Below, piece by piece: positions 15,981-23,777 of a DNA stretch of 38,490 nt. The notes under the pieces were generated by a model. The model was not told the origin of the DNA. It saw only the letters and a program-made list of their open reading frames with translations, and ran no database searches. How positions within the stretch are numbered: the stretch's first letter is position 1; each line of letters opens with the position of its first letter. A program made the translations under genes and the position numbers. The DNA is from Myxococcales bacterium (GTDB lineage: Bacteria > Myxococcota_A > UBA9160 > UBA4427), in NCBI GenBank assembly GCA_022563535.1, contig JADFNE010000041.1:1-38490 (forward strand). The letters run 5' to 3'.

Positions 15981-16187
15981 TTAAAGATCGACAGCCTTCA
16001 AGGTCTTGCGCTTGTTGCCGATCGCACGCGCCTCTGCACCCTTGATCAAGCCGCGAACCACTTCGTCGAGTGCCGGGTAGAACTCGGCGCCAACGTTACA
16101 CTTCTTGACCGCACCCTTGGTGCGAGACTTCGAAATGATCAGATCGCCCTTCTTGCCCTTCTTGGCCTTCTTCTTCTTTGCTGCCAT
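15981..16187 (-). CDS. Histone-fold DNA-binding protein with lysine-rich N-terminal tail
   Basis: 68 residues from ATG 16187, with AAGGGAGG about 12 nt upstream. The first 14 residues are a tail rich in Lys, Ala and Gly (MAAKKKKAKKGKKG). The rest reads as one short histone fold: helix 1 (SKSRTKGAVKKC), long helix 2 (AEFYPALDEVVRGLIKGAEARAIGN), and the loop-2/short helix-3 signature KRKTLKAVDL. The A-x-A-NxRKT-x-x-x-DL ending is shared with DUF1931/bacterial histones such as Bdellovibrio Bd0055. It is predicted to dimerise and bind DNA. An abundant chromatin role is inference from the family. Strand-isolated and monocistronic. Confidence 0.8.
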   Translation of the reverse strand: MAAKKKKAKKGKKGDLIISKSRTKGAVKKCNVGAEFYPALDEVVRGLIKGAEARAIGNKRKTLKAVDL

Positions 16188-16608
16188 GATGAACTGGTGC
16201 CTCCCTTAATTCCGCCGCGCCCGCCACCGCGAAATCCACGGATGGACGCATAGCGGGTACCCCCCTGTAGGTTCGGTCCCCATTGCCTTGCTTTTCTACC
16301 TCTGCAGTCCCGTTTTCCTACAGTCTTGATTTCTCGCTTTCGTTCCGTTCTTTCGTTCCGTTCTTTCGTTCCGTTCTTTCGTTCCTTCGTTCCTTCGTTC
16401 CTTCGTGTTTCCCCGAACCTTGCTTGGGTCGCGCTTACGCAACACATGAGCAAAAACGCGAGGAAACACCCTTCAACGCGGCGATTTTACGCTCTTCCAC
16501 TAGGTAGTCAAACAAAAAAAGCTCCAAACGGGCTGAAAAGCTCGAATTCGGCACTTTTCTGAAACTTCTCCGCTTCGGCATTTACGGATCTGCTTCCAAA
16601 GGGGTGTT
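16188..16608. other. Intergenic region (421 nt) upstream of histone and hydrolase genes
   Basis: A divergent control region for the histone-fold gene (leftward) and an alpha/beta hydrolase (rightward). It contains the pyrimidine-rich repeat at 16335-16407 and an AT-rich stretch with seven A in a row near 16513-16519. No RNA gene or supported ORF; the frames crossing the repeat give only artefactual repetitive peptides. Confidence 0.5.
16335..16407. repeat. Polypyrimidine/polypurine microsatellite-like repeat
   Basis: Four copies of a 13-nt unit (TTCTTTCGTTCCG and variants) at 16335-16385, followed by 8-nt units TTCGTTCC at 16386-16401 and a partial unit. Nearly all bases on the plus strand are pyrimidines apart from the regular G. 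It lies 148-220 nt upstream of the histone-fold gene start. Length variation by slippage is likely. Confidence 0.9.
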
Positions 16609-17544
16609 TTGAGCGCGAATTCGAGCGATTTTCTAAACCCTCGCGGAAGGCCGCAACAAGGCTCATACCCTTGCAATCCCATTCGCTTGAGTGACACCGG
16701 ATCGAGAGATACGCTCCCGTCCGCCTTGGAAGCTCAATCGACAACGTTCACTCCGCAAGGGTTCCGCTCTCCCAAGCTGCATTTCTTGGCCTGGGGCGAC
16801 GAGCGCAACCCAACGCTCATCCTTCTGCATGGCGGCGGTTCGAACGCGCATTGGTGGGACCACATCGCTCCCCATCTTGCAGACTGGTTCTATGTGGTTG
16901 CGCTGGACTTCCGGGGACACGGAATTTCGGAGTATCCCGACGATATCGCAGCCGGGGCGTTCAACGACGATCTCGAACGCTTGATCGAGTATCTGGGCAG
17001 CGACAAAGTGGTTCTGCTGGGTCATTCGATGGGCAGCCACGTGGCGTTGGACCACGCGTCGCGTCATCCAGCGACCCGCGGACTGGTGCTCATTGACATT
17101 TCGCTCGGCATGACACGTTCTGCACGTCGGCGCAGTCGCCTCGCCCTGCGCATGCGCGGCAGCTACGCGAACCGTGAAGACGCGATCGGACGCTTCCAGT
17201 TCGTTCCCGAAGCCGCGCATGTGGAAGAAACGCTGCGTCTTCATATCGCGCGTCATTCGGTGCGCGAAGAGTCAGATGGTCGCTTCAGCTATCGCTTCGA
17301 CCCGCGCTGGTTCAGCCTCGCCGCCCGCCCTGCCCCCAATCCTGCAAAGATCTTGTGTCCGACACTGATTGTGCGCGGCTCGCAAAGCACGATCTTGACT
17401 GAAGAGGGGGCCCGGGGACTCGCTGCCGAGATCTCCAATGCCCGTTGCGCGGTGATCCAGGAGGCCGGCCATCACGTCCACATCGATCGGCCCGAAGCAA
17501 CGCTCGCAGCAATTCGAGAGTTCCTTTCAGAGTTCAATCACTAG
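16609..17544 (+). CDS. Alpha/beta-fold hydrolase
   Basis: 311 residues from TTG 16609, chosen because AAAGGGG lies 5 nt upstream; the first ~45 residues resemble nothing, so a later start is possible. Seen: LLHGGGSNAHWWD near residues 73-85 (oxyanion hole), DFRGHGISEYP near 100-110, GHSMGS (nucleophile Ser near 143), and terminal His in EAGHHVHID near 288-296. The acid is probably in the region after LIVRGSQS, where no clear Asp is seen; Glu in LTEEG may serve. Not a close copy of the hydrolase at 9484. Substrate unknown; monocistronic. Confidence 0.88.
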   Translation: MSANSSDFLNPRGRPQQGSYPCNPIRLSDTGSRDTLPSALEAQSTTFTPQGFRSPKLHFLAWGDERNPTLILLHGGGSNAHWWDHIAPHLADWFYVVALDFRGHGISEYPDDIAAGAFNDDLERLIEYLGSDKVVLLGHSMGSHVALDHASRHPATRGLVLIDISLGMTRSARRRSRLALRMRGSYANREDAIGRFQFVPEAAHVEETLRLHIARHSVREESDGRFSYRFDPRWFSLAARPAPNPAKILCPTLIVRGSQSTILTEEGARGLAAEISNARCAVIQEAGHHVHIDRPEATLAAIREFLSEFNH

Positions 17545-17744
17545 CTTCGACAATCCATGCACGCTTTCTGCACGAATTTCGCGCTCCCGTGAATCGCAAC
17601 GACCTGCGACTTGCTCAGGGGTTCGCCCGATCCAGTCAGCACACGTTTTCTCCGATAAAGACAAGTGAACAACAGACACCCCGGCGAGCGTTCTGCGACA
17701 CGTCGTAGTTCAGCGCCTGGGTGCCGATCGCGAGTATCAACGAA

Positions 17745-18047
17745 ATGAATGACGCCCTCTCGATCGCACGATCGGGCATGCAATCCGCTCAGGTCCGGCT
17801 GCGCAACTCAGCTCACAACGTCGCCAACGTTTTGACCCCGGACTTCAAAAACCACCGCACGGTGCAGGTATCGCAGGAAGGCGGGGGTAGCCGCGCCTCG
17901 ACGATCATCGACCGGGAGCCTCGGGAGGTCTCGCTAGCAAGCGAGTTCGTTGAACAAAGTCTCGCTTCGTTTCAGTACAAGGCGTCGGTCCGTGTCCTGC
18001 AGACCAACCTCGATCTGAAGGGCAGCCTGTTGGATGCCTTCGCCTAG
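17745..18047 (+). CDS. Orphan flagellar-rod-like protein (FlgB/FlgC family)
   Basis: 100 residues from ATG 17745; GTG 17721 would add 8. The N-terminus ALSIARSGMQSAQVRLRNSAHNVANVLTPDFK matches the flagellar rod/hook N-terminal motif, in which a coiled helix leads to ANxxTPxF. The C-terminus (EFVEQSLASFQYKASVRVLQTNLDLKGSLLDAFA) matches the matching C-terminal helix. The middle is very short, so it is a minimal FlgB/FlgC-like protein. No other flagellar gene is nearby. It may be a true rod component encoded apart from the main cluster, or a repurposed paralogue. Confidence 0.75.
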   Translation: MNDALSIARSGMQSAQVRLRNSAHNVANVLTPDFKNHRTVQVSQEGGGSRASTIIDREPREVSLASEFVEQSLASFQYKASVRVLQTNLDLKGSLLDAFA

Positions 18048-18073
18048 GAGTCTTCTGCCGCGCAGACTCCTAG
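18044..18073 (+). terminator. Stem-loop overlapping the flagellar-like gene stop
   Basis: CTAGGAGTCT (18044-18053) pairs perfectly with AGACTCCTAG (18064-18073), 10 bp, loop TCTGCCGCGC. The stop codon TAG (18045-18047) is inside the left arm. Weak T content downstream. The first 10 bases of the stem recur at the end of the next gene (18718). Confidence 0.65.
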
Positions 18074-18250
18074 CAGCCCACTGAGCGCCCCGATGGCCGA
18101 CTGACGATCACGGTGTCGACCTGATCTGTGGGTTTAAGCCGTCTAGCTAGTAACCTCTACACCGATGGGGATTTCCACCGAAGTGGACTGGCCTTGATTT
18201 TCGACGTGGAAGACGCATCCTAAAAGTGTGCCTAACGAAGGGCCCATTGT

Positions 18251-18721
18251 TTGATTACAATTGTCATGTCGTCAGCGATATCTGCCAGGCCTGGGCGCGT
18301 ATGGCGCGCGCTGACCGACCCCACTGAGTGCATCGCGTGGGACGACTATCGCCTCTCGGCCCTCGATTCCATCGAGGCGTACCCCAAGGCCGGCGAGATG
18401 ATGCGCTGGCGCTACCAGATGGGCTCAATCCCGATCATCATGAAGGAAGTGCCGATCGAGATCGTCCCGGGGCGCAAATTCCAATCAAAAATCTCAATCG
18501 GAATGATCCGCTTCGAGCAGACCTTCACCCTGGCGCTCGAGCAAGATCCGGCCTCGCCGGAATCCGGGGCGAAGACGCTGCTCGGCATGAAGGTCGTCGC
18601 GTCAAATTCGGCGCCGGTACTGGGGGCGGTGGTCGACCGCTTCGAAGTCAGGCGCATCACCATCGACCGCGTCGACGCAACCCTGCGCGCGATTACGAAG
18701 TGGTGCGAGAACGGCGCCTAG
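18251..18721 (+). CDS. SRPBCC/START-like domain protein
   Basis: 156 residues. TTG 18251 is preferred over ATG 18266 because the first strand of the fold (ITIVMSSAISARPGRVWRALTDP) is then complete, and AAGGG lies 9 nt upstream. Seen: the VWRALTDPTECIAWDD block, MRWRYQMG, a central strand set (RKFQSKISIGMIRFEQTFTL), and a long C-terminal helix (RITIDRVDATLRAITKWCE). SRPBCC proteins bind hydrophobic ligands in a deep cavity; ligand unknown. Convergent with the LLM-class oxidoreductase, whose stop is 22 nt away. Confidence 0.85.
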   Translation: MITIVMSSAISARPGRVWRALTDPTECIAWDDYRLSALDSIEAYPKAGEMMRWRYQMGSIPIIMKEVPIEIVPGRKFQSKISIGMIRFEQTFTLALEQDPASPESGAKTLLGMKVVASNSAPVLGAVVDRFEVRRITIDRVDATLRAITKWCENGA

Positions 18722-18747
18722 GAGTCTGCGCGTCAGAAAGCTGCTAG
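18718..18747. terminator. Imperfect bidirectional stem-loop holding both stop codons
   Basis: CTAGGAG-TCTG (18718-18728) pairs with CAGA (18734-18737) and CTGCTAG (18741-18747), with one mismatch and a 3-nt bulge. TAG of the SRPBCC gene and the CTA (reverse TAG) of the LLM gene lie in opposite arms. It may terminate both genes. Confidence 0.45.
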
Positions 18748-19784
18748 AGCATCTCTTCCGCTAGATGACGGAGTAGCTTCGAATTGCTGGCGCCTATCAG
18801 CATGGTGCCGACCTGGCGTTTTTCGCCCGCCGCTTTCCACGCCCCCAGGCGTTCCTTGATGCGCTCCCACGGACCCACCAGAGCGACATCGTCAATCAAT
18901 TGTTCCGGCACCGCGGCCATGGCCTCGGCCTTTTTCCCTGCGAGATAGAGATCCTGAATTTTTTCCGCCGCTTCTTCGTATCCGAGGCGCTTGCAGTAGT
19001 CGTTGTAGAAGTTTTTGTTTCGGGCGCCCATGCCTCCAATGTAGAGGGCGAGTTGCCCCCGCACAGGACCACGACATTCGTCGAGATCATCTCCCATAAC
19101 CGTATTGACGAATGGCGCGATCTCGAAACTCTCGAGGCTCTTGCCGCCGCCAGCCTTGGCGAAGCCCGCGTTGAGCGATTCCTCGAACAGATCGAAGCGC
19201 TCGGGGTTCATCCAGACCGGAAACATGCCATCCGCGACTTCGGCGCTGCACTCGACTCCTTTTGGCGTGATTGACGCGGTGTAGATCTTCATTGCGGGAT
19301 CTCCGTGCAAGATACTCTTGAGCGGTTTGCCGAGACCCGTGGAGCCTTCACCGCTGTAGGGCATCTGATAGTGATACCCCTCGTGGGTCACCTTCTCTTC
19401 TCGCGCCAAGATCTTGCGAATGATGCTCACGTACTCGCGAGTGCGGGTGAGGGGGCGACCGTACGCGACCCCATGCCAACCTTCGACAACCTGGGGTCCC
19501 GAAGATCCGATGCCCAGGATGAAGCGTCCCCCCGACAGCGCGTAGAGAGTCTGTGCAGTCATCGCCGCGCACGCGGGTGTCCGCGCGGGCATCTGCATGA
19601 TGGCCGTACCCACTTTGATCTTCGAAGTTTGCGCGAGAATCCACGCCGCGGGAGATACCGCGTCGGAACCCCAGGCTTCGGCGGTCCAAACTGAATCGTA
19701 TCCGAGGCTTTCCGCCTCTTTGATGCGATCGATCGGGATGTTTATTTCGGCGGGGGAGTAACCGGCGAGCAGACCCAAACGCAT
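18744..19784 (-). CDS. LLM-class (luciferase-like) F420-dependent oxidoreductase
   Basis: 346 residues. ATG 19784 follows AAAGGA by 8 nt. A TIM-barrel flavin-fold enzyme: MRLGLLAGYSP start, EAESLGYDSVWTAEAWGSDA, VGTAIMQMPARTPACAAMTAQTL, LSGGRFILGIGSSGPQVVEGWHG and TRTREYVSIIR are the family blocks. The TAEAWGSD and GIGSSGP patterns match those annotated as F420-dependent. Such proteins oxidise or reduce alcohols, aldehydes or xenobiotics using F420H2 or FMN; the substrate here is unknown. A C-terminal block GPWERIKERLGAWKAAG is also typical. F420 dependence is inferred only. Confidence 0.88.
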   Translation of the reverse strand: MRLGLLAGYSPAEINIPIDRIKEAESLGYDSVWTAEAWGSDAVSPAAWILAQTSKIKVGTAIMQMPARTPACAAMTAQTLYALSGGRFILGIGSSGPQVVEGWHGVAYGRPLTRTREYVSIIRKILAREEKVTHEGYHYQMPYSGEGSTGLGKPLKSILHGDPAMKIYTASITPKGVECSAEVADGMFPVWMNPERFDLFEESLNAGFAKAGGGKSLESFEIAPFVNTVMGDDLDECRGPVRGQLALYIGGMGARNKNFYNDYCKRLGYEEAAEKIQDLYLAGKKAEAMAAVPEQLIDDVALVGPWERIKERLGAWKAAGEKRQVGTMLIGASNSKLLRHLAEEML

Positions 19785-19864
19785 TTTGGTGTTCCTTTCA
19801 TTTCAGAGTTCAAGTTTCTGGCTAGCGCCGCCGGTCACACTCGGCGGCTCGATCGAACATTGCG

Positions 19865-22435
19865 TCAACTCGCCGCGGCGCTTGACGAGTCGACTTTTAG
19901 TTCGCCCTTGGGACTCGCGTCGAGGGGCAAATCGATCGCAAATGTCACCCCCTTGCCATGCTCCGAAGTGACGCTGATCTTGCCACCGTGGCGTTCGATG
20001 ATCCCGTGGGAGAGCGAGAGCCCCAGTCCCGTCCCCTTCCCCACCTCCTTGGTCGTGAAGAACGGATCGAACAATTTATTGAGCAGCGCAGGCGGTACCC
20101 CGGGGCCGTCGTCGCGGAATTCGAGTCGAACGCCGTTGGCGGTGCGTCGGGTGGTGATCGCAACCGAGCCCTGGCAGTTCATCGCATCGCACGCGTTCAT
20201 CAGCAAATTCAAGAATACCTGGTTGAGCTGTCCCGGGTAGCAGCGCACCCGGGGCAAGTCGCCGTAGTCGCGAATCACGGTGACGCCATCCTTGAAGCGG
20301 GGCTCCATCAAACCGAGGGTTCGATCGAGCTCTTCGTGGAGATCCGCGTCCTGAAGCTCGGCCTGATCCATGCGCGAGAACGCGCGCAGATTTTGGACGA
20401 TCTCTTTGACGCGGTGGGTTCCTTCGCGACTGCGGGAAAGAAGCTTGCTGATCGCTTCTCGGATTTTCTCGGTATCGGCGCCACTCGCCTGGGCGCGGCT
20501 CAGCTTCTCGATGAATTCGTCCAACAGCTGCAAGTTTGCGTGGACGAAACCGATGGGATTGTTGAGTTCGTGTGCGACGCCCGCGACCAACTGCCCCAAC
20601 GAACTCAGTTTCTCGCTCTGCATCAGCTGAACCTGGATCTCTTGCAACTCTTCCGTGCGCGCGTCGACCCGAGCTTCGAGGGTTTCGTTGAGTTTGGCGA
20701 TTTCGTCGAACGCCTTGGCGTTCTCCATCGCGATGGCACTTTGATTCGCCAGGGTGCGGAGCAACTGGCGATCGTCGGCCGCCAGGGGCTCACCCGATAG
20801 TTTTCTCCCCACCGCAATCACACCGAGCAGATCTACGCCGAACAGAACCGGAACCAGCAGTTCGACTTCCAGAGAATCGAAAACATCGCGACACAACTCT
20901 CGCTTTTCGGGGTCCGGCTCCTCGTCGAAGTCTGCGCGACACAGTTCTTCTCGGCGCATCCACAGATGTCGCCAGATCGGATGTTCAGCCGGGATCTCGA
21001 GACCCGTCCTGTCTTCTTCGTCCCAATCACCGCGCCAGACCGAGGGCCGGAGCACGCGCTGTTCTTCGTCGAACAACAACACCATTGCGCGCTCGACCCC
21101 CATGGTGTCCGTGGCCGCAGCGAGAATTCGGTCGCCGATCTCCGGCAGCGACAACATCGACACCATGGCTTCGGAAATCTCCCGCACCGCCGCGCGATAG
21201 CGCGAGCGGTCGCGATCGAACAGGCCGTCAACCAGGCGCTGAAGACGTTCTCGCAGAGGGTTGAAGGCCAGGATCGCGAGAAAGAGAAACACCACCTGGG
21301 CCGACTGCATGGTCATCCCCAGGCCTTGGGCGGCCTGATCGGCGAAGGTGATCATCAGGGCGAACAAGCCGGTAATCGAAAGGGTCGCAGCGCCGTAGGC
21401 CGCAGACGACTTGGCGAGCAAGCCAATCTCCAGCCGCTGCCGGCGCAACATGCTGATGCCGATCGCCGCCGGCAGAAAGACAACCCAGAGCAGAGCGAGA
21501 TAGGGCGGAAACGTCGCATGCAAGAAGTACTCAGCAGACACGATCACGGCCGCCGGCAGGAAGGCGGCGATGCCGCCGATCAGCACCATGTCCACGCGAT
21601 CCCCGACCCCGGCGAGACGTGCACTCGCGCGTTGACTGGCGAGCACGATCAGCGACACCAGGCACAGCCCGAAGCCATAGACAAAGGCGAGATCCGCCAC
21701 GATCACAGCGGACGTGGAGGCGATCCAAGGGCTGGCGAGCACGAGCATGGAGAGCACACCGGCCCCGAAGTAGGGCACAAAACGAATCCGCCGGTGTCGC
21801 ACGATCCAAGGGGGCTCCACCGGGTAGGTGGTAAAAAGGTGGAACGCCGTCGCCCCGAGGAATGGAGTGTTGGCGAGCATTCGAGTGGCGCCGTACGGGA
21901 CGATGTCCACCCGGACCCAGGCTGCGAGTTCCGCCGATATCGCGGCACAGAAGAGGATGAACGCCCAGGCCTCCCCGCGGTCCCACTTGCTGCGCCACAC
22001 CAGTCCGCCGACGATCAGGTAGATGATGCTCACCCCAAGCAGGGCGATGTCGAGCACCAGATCGAGAGGATGTCGCGAAAAGTGACTGAGGGCGGGAAGC
22101 AGATCGACTGCGTATTGGCTTCCGTCGTCGCGAGCCAGAACATAGCTGTTGGTCTCACCGGGACGAACGAATCTCGTGCGGTTGGTCAAGACGCGCAGCA
22201 TCGGAACGCCGTCGACCGAAATGGCATTGTCGCCGACGCTCACGCCATGATTCAGCGCCTCGAGAGAAGCGGTTTGCACAATGGCCGAGCCGCCGAGCAA
22301 CGCGACCTTGATCGGGATGACGAGACCGTCCTCGGGAGTGAGGTGGCTCGCGGTAGTCAGAATCGTGACCGCGGCGACGGCAACGGCCGAAAGGCCAGTC
22401 AGGCGTCGAAATCTCGATGTAGAGACCGGATTCAT
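19865..22435 (-). CDS. Membrane sensor histidine kinase (PDZ-like, multi-TM, GAF, HisKA, HATPase)
   Basis: 856 residues from ATG 22435; the frame opens 24 codons earlier without a likely start. After one N-terminal membrane helix comes a probable extracytoplasmic PDZ-like stretch (NHGVSVGDNAISVDGVPMLR). Seven or so membrane helices follow (from LVLDIALLGVSIIYLIVGGL to VVFLFLAILAF), then a GAF domain, a coiled coil (LNETLEARVDARTEELQEIQ) and the kinase core. The core has SSLGQLVAGVAHELNNP (His near 621), NLLMNACDAM, FRDDGPGVP, LFDPFFTTK and GKGTGLGLSLS. No REC domain. The partner regulator is not adjacent. The domain order resembles SpoIIE/GAF-type sensors with 7TM input. Confidence 0.9.
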   Translation of the reverse strand: MNPVSTSRFRRLTGLSAVAVAAVTILTTASHLTPEDGLVIPIKVALLGGSAIVQTASLEALNHGVSVGDNAISVDGVPMLRVLTNRTRFVRPGETNSYVLARDDGSQYAVDLLPALSHFSRHPLDLVLDIALLGVSIIYLIVGGLVWRSKWDRGEAWAFILFCAAISAELAAWVRVDIVPYGATRMLANTPFLGATAFHLFTTYPVEPPWIVRHRRIRFVPYFGAGVLSMLVLASPWIASTSAVIVADLAFVYGFGLCLVSLIVLASQRASARLAGVGDRVDMVLIGGIAAFLPAAVIVSAEYFLHATFPPYLALLWVVFLPAAIGISMLRRQRLEIGLLAKSSAAYGAATLSITGLFALMITFADQAAQGLGMTMQSAQVVFLFLAILAFNPLRERLQRLVDGLFDRDRSRYRAAVREISEAMVSMLSLPEIGDRILAAATDTMGVERAMVLLFDEEQRVLRPSVWRGDWDEEDRTGLEIPAEHPIWRHLWMRREELCRADFDEEPDPEKRELCRDVFDSLEVELLVPVLFGVDLLGVIAVGRKLSGEPLAADDRQLLRTLANQSAIAMENAKAFDEIAKLNETLEARVDARTEELQEIQVQLMQSEKLSSLGQLVAGVAHELNNPIGFVHANLQLLDEFIEKLSRAQASGADTEKIREAISKLLSRSREGTHRVKEIVQNLRAFSRMDQAELQDADLHEELDRTLGLMEPRFKDGVTVIRDYGDLPRVRCYPGQLNQVFLNLLMNACDAMNCQGSVAITTRRTANGVRLEFRDDGPGVPPALLNKLFDPFFTTKEVGKGTGLGLSLSHGIIERHGGKISVTSEHGKGVTFAIDLPLDASPKGELKVDSSSAAAS

Positions 22436-22549
22436 GTGCTGTCGTCGTCCGAGCGGGCGCTGCCTCGGTTCGGCACGAACCGTGGGTCGAGAACGAGGAT
22501 CGCACAAAATCGCCGGAAATGAAGCTCGCCTCCGGGCGACTGGCGCCAG

Positions 22550-23320
22550 CTAGATGCCGGAGCCGCCCTCTTCCTCGCCGACGTGGATCCCGCACTCGCG
22601 CGTGTCGTCATTTTCCCACCACCAGCGGCCGGCGCGCGGATCTTCGCCCAACTTGACCGCCCGGGTACAGGGCTCACAGCCCACCGAGGGGTAGTTCTGT
22701 GCGTGCAAGCGATTGACGGGGACTTGGTTTTCCTCGACGTACTGCCACACCTCGTCGGCGGTCCAATCGGCCAGGGGATTGAGTTTGACGATGCCCCCAG
22801 CAGCTTCGTCGAACTCGACTTTGCGCGTACCCGCGCGGTTGGCGTTCTGGTCCCTTCGCAGGCCCGAGACGTATGCGTCGAAGTCCCCGAGATAGCGCCG
22901 CAACGGCTCGACCTTGCGCAACCGACAGCAGAGCTTGCGATTCTCCAGAGATTCGTAGAAAAGGTTGTGTCCCTTATCCGCGACCATCGCTTCGATGTCC
23001 TGGCTTTGGGGAAACACCACCTCGACTCGCTTGTCGTAGCGATCGCGCACGCGGTCGACCAGGTCGTAGGTCGCGGGGTGCAGGCGCCCGGTGTCCAACA
23101 TGAAGACCCGCGACGTGTTGTCGAGCTTGTGCATCATGTCGAGCAACACCATGCCCTCGGGCCCACCGAAGCTGGCTGAGAGCGCCAACCTGGGATGAAA
23201 ATTCTTGATCGCCCAAGTAAGGATTTCTTGGGGACCCTGGGCTTCCATCTGGTCTTCGGTCACGACGCGAACAACGTCGTTACTGAAGGTTTTTGCCAGC
23301 TTTAAGCTCGGGGCAGTCAC
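22550..23320 (-). CDS. cysH: Assimilatory APS reductase (CysH, [4Fe-4S] type)
   Basis: 256 residues from GTG 23320, with GAGGAG about 10 nt upstream. It reduces adenylyl sulfate to sulfite and AMP in cysteine synthesis. Seen: SASFGGPEGMVLLDMM (PP-loop), FMLDTGRLHPATY, LCCRLRKVEPLRR, YVSGLRRDQ, LNPLADWTADEVW, GCEPCTR and the C-terminal ECGIH with the catalytic Cys. The CC plus CxxC cysteines bind a [4Fe-4S] cluster, which marks the APS-using class rather than E. coli PAPS reductase. No cysDN or sulfite-reductase gene adjoins it. Confidence 0.94.
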   Translation of the reverse strand: MTAPSLKLAKTFSNDVVRVVTEDQMEAQGPQEILTWAIKNFHPRLALSASFGGPEGMVLLDMMHKLDNTSRVFMLDTGRLHPATYDLVDRVRDRYDKRVEVVFPQSQDIEAMVADKGHNLFYESLENRKLCCRLRKVEPLRRYLGDFDAYVSGLRRDQNANRAGTRKVEFDEAAGGIVKLNPLADWTADEVWQYVEENQVPVNRLHAQNYPSVGCEPCTRAVKLGEDPRAGRWWWENDDTRECGIHVGEEEGGSGI

Positions 23321-23444
23321 TCGGGTCTCGCTCCTCACGGGCGGTGTATCGGATGCAGCAAAGGGTAGGCACAGAATTATGAAGCACAATTCCTGATTCG
23401 GCTACTGTTTAAAATTCTTAAATTACATACTAATTAACCGTATT
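23321..23444 (-). promoter_or_regulatory. AT-rich upstream region of cysH
   Basis: This 124-nt gap is far more AT-rich than the window. On the minus strand a CATAAT hexamer (a 5/6 match to a -10 box) lies within the short dyad GAATT-GTGCTTCAT-AATTC, about 65 nt before the cysH start. It could be a promoter with an operator, but no clear -35 or known regulator site is visible. Confidence 0.35.
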
Positions 23445-23744
23445 TTACTTGAGAAGCCCTGCGACGGTTTCAACCTTCTCCTCCATCGAAACCGCGCGAT
23501 CCCGGCGGTCGTCGATCTTGATCACGGTCGAAACTCGTTCAGCTCCAGCGGCAAAGACCGCTTCCTGCATATCGCCGATCAGCAAGTAGATCTCGTTCAG
23601 ATCGCCCTCAAGGGTGGTGAACATCGGATCGAGGCGAAAGCGAATGCGCTCCTGGGCGTTCACCACAGCCAGCGCCGCCGCGACGAAGCGCGACACGCTC
23701 ACACCATTTCCGACCGGTGAAATTGAAACAGCAACGATCGCCAT
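23445..23744 (-). CDS. MTH1187/YqgV-family thiamine-binding-type protein
   Basis: 99 residues. ATG 23744 follows AAAGGAG by 5 nt. A UPF0045-type ferredoxin-like fold: AIVAVSISPVGNGVSVSRFVAAAL at the start, then FRLDPMFTTLEGDLNEIYLLIGDMQEAVFAAGAERVSTVIKIDDR. Some members bind thiamine-related ligands and form tetramers. Cytoplasmic. It lies 33 nt downstream of folK, likely co-transcribed, and precedes cysH on the same strand. Confidence 0.85.
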   Translation of the reverse strand: MAIVAVSISPVGNGVSVSRFVAAALAVVNAQERIRFRLDPMFTTLEGDLNEIYLLIGDMQEAVFAAGAERVSTVIKIDDRRDRAVSMEEKVETVAGLLK

Positions 23745-23777
23745 CTGGGCTCCTTTCAAAGGGGGTCGATGCAAAGA

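Noticed and set aside
16139-16453. 104-codon minus-strand frame with Lys/Arg/Glu repeats
   Set aside because: The repetitive peptide is translated from the pyrimidine repeat, and the frame overlaps the histone-fold gene start.
18744-19784. Luciferase-like protein as LuxA/LuxB partner of the LuxE/LuxC genes
   Set aside because: It is on the other strand more than 4 kb away, and its motifs fit F420-type oxidoreductases rather than bacterial luciferase alpha or beta chains.
20966-22522. 518-codon open frame on the plus strand
   Set aside because: It is antisense to the membrane histidine kinase, whose domains are complete; the frame is an effect of GC-rich codon use.
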